This document shows positions 10,711 to 22,563 of a DNA stretch of 64,000 nucleotides, one piece after another. The position numbers and the translations under genes are program-made. The stretch is from Deinandra increscens subsp. villosa. Lineage: Eukaryota; Streptophyta; Magnoliopsida; Asterales; Asteraceae. The notes beneath the pieces are model-generated. The model saw only the letters and a list, made by a program, of their open reading frames with translations. It was not told where the DNA came from and ran no database searches. How positions within the stretch are numbered: position 1 is the first letter of the stretch; each line of letters begins with the position of its first letter. The stretch spans positions 125,166,952 to 125,230,951 of the forward strand of contig JBCNJP010000007.1 in assembly GCA_039602395.1 (NCBI GenBank), read 5' to 3'.

Positions 10711-12231
10711 ATGGATGGACGCGGTCGCGGACGTGGCCGAGGTTTTAACCTTCCCACCACTATGGCTGAATTAACTGATCTAATAACCGAACATGTAAAT
10801 GCCGCTATTGGTCATATAAATGAACAAAACATCAACCAAGGTCTTGGCAGAGGTTTCGGAGGGGCAGCACCTATCGGTCAACCAGCCGCAGCCATTGGTT
10901 GCTCTTATAAAGCATTCCAGGGGTGTCAACCAAAAATTTTCACTGGGAATGAAGGCCCGTTAGAGATAATAAGGTGGATTGAAAAGATGGAGTCCGTCAT
11001 TGCTATCAGCAACTGTGCGGAAAATCAGATTGTAAAATATGCCACCTGTTCTTTTCTCGATAATGCCTTATCATGGTGGAACGCTCAACGCCAGATTCTT
11101 GGCGAAGCTGCAGCATATGGGATGACCTGGAATGAGTTGAAAGAGATGCTGATGAAGGAATATTGTCCCCGCACTGAAGTACAGAAGCTAGAGACCGAGT
11201 TTTGGAACTTGTCAATGGTCGGAGCGGACGTTAAGGCATACACAACCCGCTTCAATGACTTAGCGAAGCTGGTACCGCGACTTGTAACTCTAGAGTATGT
11301 TCGGATCGAGAGGTATATTTGGGGTCTAGCACCTCAAATTAGGGGAATGGTTACCTCCGCTAACCCGACGACTATTGGCAGTGCCATTAGTCTAGCCCAC
11401 TCTTTGACTGATGATGCTGTGAGAGCAGGTTTATTTGGAGGAAAGTCACCGATGGAGTCTGTTCCCAAGGATATTGATGATGGTAAGAGGCATGGTTTCA
11501 AGAGGAAGTGGTCGGGGAACAATGGTGATCGGAGGAAGTCGAACCCGAAGTCTCATAAAGTATTTGCAGCAAACTCCTCGGAAGAGAAGAAGCAGTCTGA
11601 CTCATACCCCCGTTGCGGAACATGTGGATATCATCACAAAGGGGCATGTCGATACTGTACCAAGTGCAGTCGTTACGGTCATGACACTCCCTATTGCCGA
11701 TCAAGGACCGGAGAGAAAGGTGCCAGTTCTAGCCGTAAATGTTACGAGTGTGGGGCTACTTATCACTTTAAGAAGGAATGTCCCAAGCTAAAGAATCAAG
11801 GTGCGAAAGGAAGGGCGTTCGAGATGAACGCAAGAGAGGCCCAGGAAGAACCATCCGTTGTTGCCGGTACGTTTCTCGTAAACAATAAATACGCCTCTGT
11901 GTTATTTGATACGGGTGCTGATTTAAGCTTTGTTTCTAAAGAGTTTGAACCATTACTTGGCATTAAACCTAGTAAGTTAAGAAATAAGTATATTATAGAA
12001 ATAGCCAATGGAAGGAAAATAGAGGCAGATACTGTAATTAAGGGATGTACTATGAACATCGAGAATCACTCTTTTTGTATTGACCTTTTACCCGTGGACC
12101 TTGGAAGCTTCGATATTGTAATTGGATTGGATTGGTTAACCAAAAATCACGCTGAAGTAGTATGCTTTGAGAAGATTGTTCGCATCCCAATTGCCAATAG
12201 TGAAGTATTAACCATTCGGGGAGAAAAGTGA
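10711..12231 (+). CDS. gag-pro: Element 1 Gag and protease
   Basis: 506 residues. An Arg/Gly-rich start (GRGRGRG) is followed by a retrotransposon Gag domain (about residues 65-190, with SWWNAQR and FWNLSM). Then come CCHC zinc knuckles, CTKCSRYGHDTPYC and CYECGATYHFKKEC, around residues 315-355. The aspartic protease active site DTGA is at residues 400-403. Gag forms the particle and the protease matures it. The frame ends at a TGA that appears premature, because the same frame continues into RT at 12241. Confidence 0.9.
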   Translation: MDGRGRGRGRGFNLPTTMAELTDLITEHVNAAIGHINEQNINQGLGRGFGGAAPIGQPAAAIGCSYKAFQGCQPKIFTGNEGPLEIIRWIEKMESVIAISNCAENQIVKYATCSFLDNALSWWNAQRQILGEAAAYGMTWNELKEMLMKEYCPRTEVQKLETEFWNLSMVGADVKAYTTRFNDLAKLVPRLVTLEYVRIERYIWGLAPQIRGMVTSANPTTIGSAISLAHSLTDDAVRAGLFGGKSPMESVPKDIDDGKRHGFKRKWSGNNGDRRKSNPKSHKVFAANSSEEKKQSDSYPRCGTCGYHHKGACRYCTKCSRYGHDTPYCRSRTGEKGASSSRKCYECGATYHFKKECPKLKNQGAKGRAFEMNAREAQEEPSVVAGTFLVNNKYASVLFDTGADLSFVSKEFEPLLGIKPSKLRNKYIIEIANGRKIEADTVIKGCTMNIENHSFCIDLLPVDLGSFDIVIGLDWLTKNHAEVVCFEKIVRIPIANSEVLTIRGEK

Positions 12232-12240
12232 GGTCCTACT

Positions 12241-13775
12241 TTGAAGATTATTAGCGTCGTGAAGGCTCGAAAGTACTTGCAGGAAGGTTATCCATCCTTT
12301 TTAGTCAAAGCAATAGACGTGAAGAATGCGGAGCGGAAGATTGAAGATATACCGGTAGTGAAAAACTATCCAGAAGTCTTCCCATCGCCCTATCGATTGG
12401 CACCATCAAAAATGAAGGAATTAGCCCAGCAATTGCAAGAGCTTCTGGATAAGGGATTTATAAGACCAAGTTTCTCACCTTGGGGAGCACCACTTTTGTT
12501 TGTGAAAAGGAAAGATGGGTCTTTCCGTATGTGAATCGATTATCGCGAGCTGAACAAGATTACCATCAAGAATCGATACCCTCTTCCCAGAATTGATGAT
12601 TTATTCAAACAACTTCAGGGGTCTAGCTTCTATTCGAAAATAGATCTTAGATCCGGATATCACCAGTTGCTTGTAGCAGAAGAAGACATACCAAAAACTG
12701 CTTTTCGTACTCGTTATGGTCACTACGAGTTTGTGGTTATGCCTTTTGGACTAACCAATGCTCCTGCAATATTCATGGATCTCATGAACAGGGTATGCAA
12801 ACCTTATTTGGATAAATTCGTGATTGTCTTCATCGATGACATATTTGTCTATTCACGAACAAAGGAGGAGCATGAGCAGCATTTGAAGTTGATCCTTGAG
12901 ACATTAAAGGAAGAAAAGCTCTATGCTAAATTTTCAAAGTGTGAGTTTTGACTAAGAGAAGTTCAATTCTTGGGTCACGTTATTAATGAGAAAGGCATTC
13001 ATGTTGACCCTACGAAGATTGAAGCAAACAAGAATTGGAGTGCACCACAATCGCCAACTGAAGTCCGTCAATTTTTAGCGTTAGCCGGTTATTATCGAAG
13101 GTTTATTGAGAATTTCTCGCGTATGCTCAGCCGTTAACCTTATTAACACAGAAGGATAAGAAATACGTATGGACGGAGAGTCAAGAGAATGCTTTTCAAT
13201 GTTTAAAACAGAAGTTGTGTAGTGCTCCTATTTTATCCCTTCCAGAGGGAAGCGATGGGTTCGTAGTTTACTGCGATGCATCTAGATTGGGTTTTGGGTG
13301 TGTGTTAATGCAAAGGGATAAAGTTATCGCCTACGCATCTAGACAGCTCAAGACGCACAAGAAGAACTACACTACCCATGATCTAGAGCTCGGAGCGGTT
13401 GTTTTTGCATTAAAAATCTGGAGACATTATTTGTATGGGACTAAATGCACCATTTGTACGGATCATAAGAGTCTTCAGCACATCTTCGATCAAAAAGAGC
13501 TTAATATGCGTCAACGTCGTTGGGTGGAGCTTCTAAGCGATTTTGATTGTGATATTCGATATCACCCCGGTAAGGCTAATGTGGTAGCTGACGCATTAAG
13601 CAGGAAGGAACGGGATAAGCCAAGGCGAGTGAGAGCCATGGAGATGACGATTCAATCCAATCTTATTTCGCACATTCGTATAGCTCAGGAAGAAGCTCTC
13701 AAGGATGTTAATTTGAAAAATGAGGATCTTCGAGGAATGATTAAGGAGTTGGCCGTAACCAATAATGTTAGATAG
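12241..13775 (+). pseudogene. pol: Element 1 reverse transcriptase and RNase H, broken
   Basis: RT spans about 12241-13120, with the YHQLLVAEEDIPKTAF region and the active-site motif FIDD (usually YVDD or FIDD in gypsy) near 12830. In-frame TGA stops at 12532-12534 and 12949-12951 sit where Cys and Trp codons would be expected from the family. A frameshift near 13125 moves the reading to the RNase H frame (13215-13775), which keeps YCDASRLGFGCVL and the TCxDHKSLQ-type motif, and ends in VVADALSRKE. Same transcription unit as gag. Confidence 0.9.
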
Positions 13776-14471
13776 TTCATGGGTCAAATCTGGGTGCCGC
13801 TATTGGGAAAGTTACGCTAGTTGATTTTGAATGAAGCTCACAAATCTAAGTACTCCATTCACCCGGGTTCTGATAAGATGTATAAAGATGTCAAGAAACA
13901 TTATTGGTGGCCAAACATGAAGCGTGACATAGCGACTTACGTAAGTAAGTGTTCTACCTGTGCCAGAGTAAAGGCAGAACACCAAAAACCTTCTGGTTTG
14001 CTTACGCAGCCTGAAATTCCGTAATGGAAATGGCAATGAATCGCTATGGATTTTATCACCAAATTACCTCGAACATCGCGTAATCATGACATCATCTGGG
14101 TGATCATTGACCGTTTAACTAAATCAGCTCATTTCATCCCGATTAAGGAGACGGATTCAATGAAGAAGCTCGCTAAAATATATATATCAAGGAGGTTGTA
14201 TCTCGTCATGGTGTGCCAGTTTCTATTATTTTAGATAGGGATAGACGATTCACGTCACGATTTTCGCGATCACTACATAAAGCATTGGGCACCAAATTGG
14301 ATTTAAGCACGGCATATCATCCACAAACAGATGGTCAGAGTGAAAGGACCATTCAGACACTCGAGGATATGCTTAGAGCTTGTGTTATAGATTTTGGTGG
14401 AAGTTGGGACACTCATCTACCGTTAGCAGAGTTTTCTTATAACAATAGTTATCATGCTAGTATTAAGGCAG
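13776..14471 (+). pseudogene. Element 1 integrase, N-terminal and catalytic part
   Basis: The HHCC zinc-binding region (HPGSDKMYKDVKKHYWWPNM, then CSTCARVK) is followed by the catalytic core with MDFITKLP, RDRRFTSRF and TDGQSERTIQTLED, the D, D and E segments of a DDE integrase. Stops at 13773-13775, 13818-13820 and 14022-14024 and a frameshift near 14190 destroy it. The coding region is cut at 14471 by element 2 and resumes at 41059. Confidence 0.9.
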
Positions 14472-14906
14472 TGTAGAGTCTAGAATATTATAAGGCTTTT
14501 GCATTAGAATCACGGTTGGGCTAGTTAATTGTATTTGGGCTATTAGTTAGTGGGTTAATGGGCTATGGGTTGCGTATTTTTGGGGCTTAGAAACCGATTT
14601 CTATGACTTGTTTATCAAGTATAGCTCACCCTATATATAGATAGGTTGATTTTGTAATTAGGGTTGGTTGTTCAATAGTGTTTTGCGACTTTGGTGTTCA
14701 CGAAATTCTCAAGGAGAATTTCGACAAGTGTGTAGCAATCAGTGATCAATAGTAAAGTGTTTTTCTTCGAATCGGTTTGTGTTCTTACTTACATTGTGAT
14801 TGCTTTTTCGTATTATTCTCGTTTAATCTTGAATCACTCTAGTGTTTGGATTCCGCACACTCACTAGAGATCGTGATATCGTGTTTGGGTTATTTCGATC
14901 CTTACA
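14472..14906 (+). repeat. Element 2 5' LTR
   Basis: 435 bases, TGT...ACA termini. A TATA box, CTATATATAG, lies at 14631-14640. The near-identical partner is at 40620-41058. Confidence 0.93.
14631..14640 (+). promoter_or_regulatory. Element 2 LTR TATA box
   Basis: CTATATATAG in the 5' LTR, conserved in the 3' LTR at 40784-40793. Transcription would start about 30 bases downstream, giving the R region used in reverse transcription. Confidence 0.6.
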
Positions 14907-14908
14907 AT

Positions 14909-14919
14909 TGGTATCAGAG
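14909..14919 (+). other. Element 2 primer-binding site (tRNA-iMet type)
   Basis: TGGTATCAGAG two bases after the LTR end, followed by CC, matching the initiator methionine tRNA 3' end. Confidence 0.92.
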
Positions 14920-15055
14920 CCAAGAAACGCAAGTTTCGAGGCTCTCGCGATATCCGATTCAAGTTTTTGTCAACTAATCGTTTGAGTTTTGTGGTGTTTT
15001 TCGCAGTAGCAAGGTTGGAAGATTGTTTTTTTTGCAGGTTTCGAAAAAATCAGAA

Positions 15056-15545
15056 GTGTTCGTGACCAACAGCTCGCGTTTTAGTGACTTTTCGACCCAG
15101 CCTGTAACTTTTCGATCAGCCAGGCTGATCGAAAACCCTTTTCTGTCGGCTCTTTTTGATCGAGAAAGCCCCCTCGTAGCTTTTCGATCAGTCTGTCCCA
15201 GTCGGAAAGTCCCCTCTAGTGACTTTTCGACCAGCAGTTTCAATCGAGAAGTCCCTCTCTGAGACTTCTCGATCTGCATCCTCAATCGAAAAGTCCCCAG
15301 AGACTTTTCGATCAATTACCTCTCGATCGAGAAGTCCCCTCGAGACTTCTCGATCCGCCTTCTTGATCGAAAAGTCCCCTGTGACTTTTCGATTCACTGT
15401 GCTCATCGATCGAAAAGTCCCCTCAGTGACTTTTCGATCTATACCCCACTTTTCGATCGCCCGACACTTTTCGACCGGAAACTCTTCGATCGAAAAGTGC
15501 TTTTCGATCAAGCCATCTTCGACCGAAAACCCCTTTTCGATCCAT
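15056..15545 (+). repeat. Element 2 leader: array of palindromic CTTTTCGATC motifs forming tandem hairpins
   Basis: Between the primer site and the gag start, the motif TT(T/C)TCGA(T/C)C occurs about 16 times and its inverse about 10 times. At 15201-15439 these pair into six consecutive hairpins about 40 bases apart. The 11-12 bp stems read GATCGAAAAGTC/GACTTTTCGATC or GATCGAGAAGTC/GACTTCTCGATC, with short loops mostly beginning CCC. The frames through this region are rejected as coding. Confidence 0.9.
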
Positions 15546-15567
15546 TTTCAAATATTGTTGTGCAGCC

Positions 15568-18500
15568 ATGGCCTTTGACATGTCATCTTTGTCGAGTGCC
15601 ACTCTTGAAATGGATACCAAAATCGGAACAAATGCCAGACCACCTCGTCTGGTATCGGGGAAGGATTTCATGAGCTGGAAGTATCGTTTTGTGAACTACA
15701 TCAACTACCATGATGCCAAGATCATGCGTTCGGTCGAGGTGGGAGACTTTGTCCCATCAACTGCTGGGGCACAGGGTCAGCCACCTACACCAAAAGCAAA
15801 AACTGAATGGCTTGATGAAGACTGGGAAAAGGTGGAACGGGATAGAAAGGCACTGGCTGCTCTAACCATGGCCCTATCCCCTGAAGTCGCTGAAGCATTC
15901 AAGGAATACACCTCCGCTAAGACCCTTTGGGATGCTCTTGTAGCTGCTTACGAAGGAAATGATGATATGAAGGAATCTCGAAAAGAAAATTTAAGAGAAC
16001 TGTTTAATGAGTTCAACTACATCCCGGGTGAAAATATTGAGACTCAGCTTCAACGCTTCATCAATATAGTCACTGGAATGAAAGATGCTGGAGTCACATA
16101 TACACAGGTGGAGGTCAACAGAAAGCTGGTAAACTCTCTTCCGCCAAATTGGGACAGTACCATTGAATTGATTGAAAAGACGGTGCAAATGTCCACATCA
16201 CCCCTAAGTGAGCTCATGTCTACCATTAGAGCATATGAAGAGAAGAAATAGAAGAGGGCAAGAAAACTGGGTAACGGGGCTTTAATGAATCAAATGAATC
16301 AAGCATTTATTTCTCAGCCAGCGGTCGCTCCTAACAACCCACAGTCCACTCCATTGGGATTAATTACTCAAGCAACTGGGTTGAGTGCATCTGGAACATC
16401 AAATGTTGTCTCACTAGATGTCAATGCTTTAACAAAAGATCCCGGTTTTGCCCTTGGGGTAGGGATTATGAGTTGCTACCAGGCACTTGTAGCAGGCTCA
16501 CTTCTTCCCAGTGATCTATCTCCTGATGATGTGAATCAAGTTAACCCTGATGACCTGGAGCACATGGATATATCTTACTAGATGGGAATGTCCGCCCTGA
16601 GAGCTAGGCAGTTCATGGCGAAGACAGGACAGAAGGACTGGAATGGTGGCAAAGGAATAAAGCTCAGCTTCAATAAAGCAAATTTGAGGTGCTACAATTG
16701 CAACGAGTATGGGCATTATGCAAGGGAATGCACCAAACCAAGGGTTGATAGAGCAAGCAAGACTGACAATAGAGGTGAAGGCATGAAGAAGGAGACTGGA
16801 AAGAATGACAAGGCACTGGTGGTTCAGCATACGCCAGGATATGACTGGACACCTCAGGTGGAAGACTTAAGTCTGACACTCGATCATGTTGCCCTGTTAG
16901 CTGAAGAAGAAGTTCAGAAAGACGCTGCTGAAGTATTCCATCACGCATTCATGGCAGACATAACTCCAGGGCCCTCAACCAGCAGCACTGAGGTATGTTT
17001 TAACCCTAAGTGTCAAACTATATTTAATGAATCTCAAGACTTGCAACGTAAGTTCTTCAATGAAACATTAAATCGTGAGCTATCTGATAAAGATTTGAGA
17101 GAATACAAAGGTAGAACTAAATCCTTAAATGAAAAACTAGAAGCTGCCAAAGTCGACATAAAAAATCTTCAAAGGGATTTGAGTGACAAAACCACATATC
17201 TTAAAATTGCTAATGAAGAGATTGTCACATTAAAATCTGAACTTGAACAACTTAAAGGTAAATTAGAAACATCACAAACCAAAGTTGAGCGCAATGATAA
17301 AATTGTGTCTGAAATGATGAAGGCTAGTTGTCTTTTTTATAACACAGATGCCCGAATGCGACATCTAAAAGCCAACTCTGGTTTGGGTCTCGGTACTGAG
17401 GTAAAAGATGAAAAATCCACTCATACAGTACCGATGGCCTTGATGCATGAAATGATCTCAGATTATGAGTGTTCTAAGACCTCCTTAGAAGCTAAGGCTG
17501 AGATAGAAAAGAAACTGGCCGCTTGTTCCATTAAAATTTATGCTCCTGTTTCTAACCTTACTAACACTTTTACTTCTTGTGCAGATAAAGGTAATAATGA
17601 AGCAGGGGTAGTAAATTGCAAGGAGTCCACTAAGAGTCCCATGAAGTCTGAAGTTGATTTTTGTTTTAAAAATTGTGATTTTGAGAAACCTGAAACTTCT
17701 GTTAAGTTTGAGTCAAAAACTCCAGAGTCTGATGTGTGTGATAAACTTTCTGAATGTGGTGTGTTTAATGTTGGTAAATGTGATTTAAAACCTATGAAAC
17801 CCCTAAGAACTGTTAAAATTTTAAGAAGGGGTAAGGGACCGCAGGTTGATGGTCCCAAACCCACAGGAAATGTGATAATTTCTGAGGATAAGGTTAATTA
17901 TCCCACTCCAAATGTGCAGAAAGTACGGGACACAAAACCCCATGAATTTGTCCCGCACCCAGAAGTCAACTCTGCATATGACCAGGTCCAGCCGATACAA
18001 CAGGAGTATATTCTGACCACAAAGCCCCATGGTAAAGCCCTTTGGATCCATAAAAACGCTTAAAAGCCTACATGGATATCCACTGGGCGTAACCAACAAC
18101 AGGCTCCCGTGTATCCAAAGAAACAATCCTGCCATGTGTGTGGCCAACCAGGTCACATGGCAAGAAACTGCCTGCACCGTCCTTATGAGCCTTACTATCC
18201 TAAGAAGGTCCAACAAAAGACTGTCCCATTGGGCCAACCAAATGTTGGCCCAAAACCTAATGTTGGACGTTCAAATTTCAAGGTGCAGAAGGTGACATCA
18301 CAACCTTCACAAACAAAGATGCATGCTAGACCAACAGCAAAGACTGCACCTTCAAACCGAAAGGTGCAGCAGGACATACCATATCCCAATGTCCACAAAT
18401 GGAGCCCAAAGTCCAAGTCACCTAACCAGAAACCACCAATTGTGAAAACCAAGGTGAATAAAAATGCTAAGAAATCCTCAAAGATTGTCACTAAACCTGC

Positions 18501-18903
18501 TAGGGATTCAAAAGTTGTTGAACCTTCAAAATCTGTCTCTCACCCAAAGCAGGATACCTTTTCAAAATCACCAGTCAATCCTCAACCTGTTTTCAAAAGG
18601 TTTTCAAAAACACCATTTTACTCAAAACCTGTCGAAATCACAAAATCAACCAATCAGTGGGCTGATGATAGGTGGAATGTCCCAAAAGTTGTGAATTTGT
18701 CCTTCAAGCATACTGGAGTGTACAAAAAACACTCCATGTCTTTTCAAGAGGTTAGAAATTCCAAAGTAAGTGAAAATAATCGACAGTGGCTTGGCAAGGA
18801 AAATCATTCCCGAGATGTCAACATAAAAGACATTTTCAGTCCAATCAAGGACAGACCAGTCTCACCCAGACCAATTAAGTCCTGGGTACCAAAATCTAAC
18901 TGA
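15568..18903 (+). pseudogene. gag: Element 2 Gag, long Sirevirus-type, broken by stops
   Basis: One frame of about 1,110 codons interrupted by stops at 16249-16251, 16579-16581 and 18061-18063. The N-terminal part matches the copia Gag (UBN2-type) domain with TMALSPEV and KTLWDALVAAYEG. The first zinc knuckle is CYNCNEYGHYAREC (16690-16731). A coiled-coil-like Lys/Glu-rich segment lies at about 17040-17330. The second knuckle is CHVCGQPGHMARNC (18130-18171), followed by a Lys/Pro/Ser-rich tail. The stop at 18901-18903 looks like the natural gag end. The ATG follows the hairpin array by about 22 bases. Confidence 0.88.
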
Positions 18904-18913
18904 TCTCCTTTGA

Positions 18914-21076
18914 ATGCAGGAACAACCAAGGAGGACTGTCAGCAACCTATGGTACGTTGACAGTGGTTGTTCCAGGCATATGACGGGCGACATAACCCTA
19001 CTGCAAGATCTGGAGAAATTTGATGGAGGATATGTGTCGTTCGCCGGAGGAGTTGGAGGATATATCAGTCAGAAAGGCACAGTACACAATGGTTGTCTCA
19101 GCTTCCACGATGTCAATCATGTGGAGCAGTTAAAACACAGTTTGTTAAGTGTTTCACAGATATGTGATCGGGAGTATCCAGTTCTATTCAACAATAAAGA
19201 GTGTCTTATTCTTAAACCTGGATACTCCATCCCCGATGATTGGGAGTTAATGAGAACACCCAGATATGGTAACTCCTATGTGCTCAACATGCGGAAACCC
19301 CCCACATCTGAGGTGGCTTGTCTCCTCTCCAAAACGGCTGAGAACCACGCTCAATTGTGGCACAGAAGGTTGGGGCACATGAATCTGAAGAACCTGAATC
19401 GACTTGCTAGAGGAGGGCTTGTTAAAGACCTCTCAATCAAAGAATTTGTGCTCAAGGAGAAATATGTGGCTTGTGCTAAGGGGAAGCAGCACAAACGTCC
19501 ACATAAACCAAAGGTCTTCAACAGAATCTCGTCACCACTGGAGCTACTTCACATGGACCTATTTGGTCTAGTCAGTATGTTAAGTCTTAACCGATGTGCT
19601 TTTTGTCTAGTTATTACTGACGATTTTTCCCGTTTCACTTGGGTGTTTTTCTTGTCAAAAAAAAGTGATGTTGCAGGTATACTGATCGCTTTCATCAAGC
19701 TCATCGAAAACAAATTAAAGCTGCAAGTGAAGGCCATCAGAAGTGACAATGGGACGGAGTTTAAGAATCAAACAATTGATAATTTCTGTGCTGACAAGGG
19801 CATTGAACATCAATATAGTGCCCCCTACACCCCTCAGCAGAATGGTGTCGCAGAACGTCGGAACAGGACCTTAATTGAAGCTGCTCGCACTATGTTGTGT
19901 GATTCAAAGCTACCAACCATGTTTTGGGCAGAAGCAGTTAACACTGCATGTTATGTCCAGAATCGGGTGCTCATCAATAAGCGGCAGCAGAAAACCCCAT
20001 ATGAGCTGCTTTATAATGATAAGCCCAGAATTGGACACCTTCGGGCTTTTGGGTGTCTATGCACCGTTTTAGTAAATACTGATGTTCCTAAATTTGCTGC
20101 TAAGTCTGAGGAATGTTATTTTGTAGGTTACTCTGCTAGCTCCGCTTACAGGATTTTCAACAAAACAACCGGCATCGTGATGGAGTCTACCAATGTGGAT
20201 TGGCTAGAAGAAAATCCATCTGATGGTGGAGTGGGTCCTCCTCAAGCTTTCGATTATAATCAATTCTTTCGTCTTTTGGGTTTGGAACCTGTCATAGCTG
20301 AAGAACTTTATGAATATACAGTTTCAGGACCTCCATTGTCACACTCCATCACCAAGGCTCCAGTCAATGCTCCTGAAACAGATACCACACCAGTACAGGA
20401 GACTGCTGATCCTGTGGATCATCAATCACAGGAAACTGATGCAGAAGTCGACCCCGCCTCAGACACTCCTCAAACACAGGGAGCTGATGCAGATGATGCA
20501 GCTGAAACAAACGATGAACCTGACCATTCAAATTTACCTCCTGAAATTCCCGTTCAGGCCGTTGCGGAGACCAGAATTCATAAATACCACCCCTTGGACA
20601 ACATCATTGGTCCGTTAGCATCCGGGGTGGTAACAAGAAGCCAGTCAGGAGACATCAATCACTGTATGTACTCCTGTTTCATCTCACAGATTGAGCCCCC
20701 CCAACATTACTATGGCCTTCACAGATCCTAGTTGGGTGGAGGCCATGCATGAAGAGCTAAATCAATTCTCCTGGCTACAAGTTTGGAGGTTAGTAGAAAG
20801 GCCCGCTGACAAAAAGGTCATCACTACTCGGTGGCTTTACAAGAATAAAAAGGATGACAACGACATCATTGTCAGAAAGAAGGCTAGGTTGGTGGTTCAG
20901 GGCCACAAACAAATTCAAGGAGTGGATTATGATGAAGTGTATGCACCGGTTGCCCGATTAGAGGCAATAAGAGTCTTCTTAGCCTATGCACCCTATATAA
21001 ATTTCATGGTCTACCAGTTGGACGTGAAAACAGCCTTTTTATATGCTGAAATGGATGAAGAGGTATATGTCACTCA
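18914..21076 (+). pseudogene. pol: Element 2 Pol, 5' part: protease, integrase, start of RT
   Basis: Begins 10 bases after the gag stop, in the +1 frame. The protease motif DSGCSRHMTG is at 18959 onward. The GAG-pre-integrase zinc region WHRRLGHMNLKNL lies near 19359, then integrase core segments HMDLFG, SDNGTEF and QQNGVAERRNRTLIEAAR. RT starts around 20711 with WVEAMHEEL and VVQGHKQIQGVDYDEV. A 7-C run at 20696-20702 shifts the frame by one base. Element 3 cuts RT after VYVT; the protein resumes at 28828. Confidence 0.92.
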
Positions 21077-21730
21077 TGTTGGGTTATATAACTTTTATCA
21101 AAACACGAGTACGCAGTGGAAAGAATCCTATGAATTAATCTAACTAACCGGTATTAGAACGTGTACCTTTTTAGCTCGGCAAGACTTGATCTCTTGGAGG
21201 ATTTGATATAAATCCCTCTACGATCGCACACACGACACACCAATGCTATGTGCTAGCAACCGATCACGAACCTCTTCTTGATGTAGGCTTGGTCGAACCA
21301 CACAAGAAATCGCAAACCCCTAGGGTTTTCTTGTTGCCGAAAATTAGAGAGATTAAAGAGAGAATTAGGGTTTTGCTTTTATCTCATAAAGCAGCAACTA
21401 ATCCTTAAACCCAGAGAGTCTATTTATAGGATTAGAATACTTGATAAACAAGCAAAAGGGATAGGCATAAGAGCCCTAGCAAAATCGGCCTAGAGGCCTT
21501 ATCCACAACCTTTTCTCAATTGTAATCCAATTACAATTCTCTCTAATTACAACTAACACCCCTCTGTTAACAATTAACTGTCAGTTTTTAACGAAACCTC
21601 GTTAAATGTTCGTGATAAATATTAATTAACCATTAATTAATATTAATACATTTGGTGTCGAGACGTGTGACCCCGTAGGCTTAAATAATATCCGGACATA
21701 CGCTTACTATTACAAGATCATATCCCTACA
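21077..21730 (-). repeat. Element 3 3' LTR
   Basis: 654 bases, TGTTGGG to CCCTACA on the plus strand. Minus-strand TATA box TATAAATA at 21421-21428. The polypurine tract TCAAGTGGGAGC (minus strand) lies just inside, at 21731-21742. Confidence 0.95.
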
Positions 21731-22563
21731 GCTCCCACTTGAGCTTGCAATAGTAAAGGTATGTACATTGGTTAGCGTCTAGCAACACGCCAATGCTCCC
21801 AGAAATATTTAAGTACAGTTTCTCAAAGTGTATTTAAATGGTATAGTCATTTACTATCCCTTTGTTACCGATACCGTGTTAAATATGAATATGGATCAAG
21901 TCATTTCATACTTTAACGATTCTGTTTCTCATTCTCACAACTAACTTAAGATTACCAAATTGCAAATCGAGACATCTCTAGATTTCATTTGGGCACGGCC
22001 ATGCAAACATCTTAATTAGTCCAATGAGGGGCCCAGTGGTATCTGCTTCAGCACAAAGCTGAAGGAACAAATCCTCTTGACTACACGTGTCAAGTCACAT
22101 ACTTCACTACACTTACTGAAAATAGCCCTTTTGTACTACCTTATTCAGGATAGTTAGATCTATATCAAGTAGGTGCAATCCATACATGCATGACCTGCTT
22201 GTATCTCAAGTCTAAGGATGAGTAAAGCAACCATTTACGAATTTCACTTAATGACGCCGATCCATAAAGTGACAATTCGTTAGTGGGTCAGTCCAGTATG
22301 CATCCAATGAATACCATGTGAGTTTGGTGGGACCATCCTAACCAATCACTCATATTTTGTCTTAGTTTAACTATATTCCCATATAGTTAATCGACAATGG
22401 ACAATTTAGAATACTTGACAAGTACTCAAGGATTAAACATGCAAATATAGGACACAACTTAACCATTAAATGAAATCAAACATATCAAATACTTTATTTC
22501 ATTATATAAACAGAAATTGCTTAACGTCCTTTATCCAAATATCGAACATCAGACATACATGAT

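Noticed and set aside
15201..15439. CRISPR array
   Set aside because: Repeats with spacers of similar length resemble one superficially, but this is a plant retrotransposon leader, the repeats are palindromic pairs and the spacers are 9-13 bases.
15023..15671. Open frames through the element 2 leader on both strands
   Set aside because: The text repeats SRSxxxIEKSP and its reverse because of the palindromic array; the array pairs as hairpins and the frames have no consistent start or homology.
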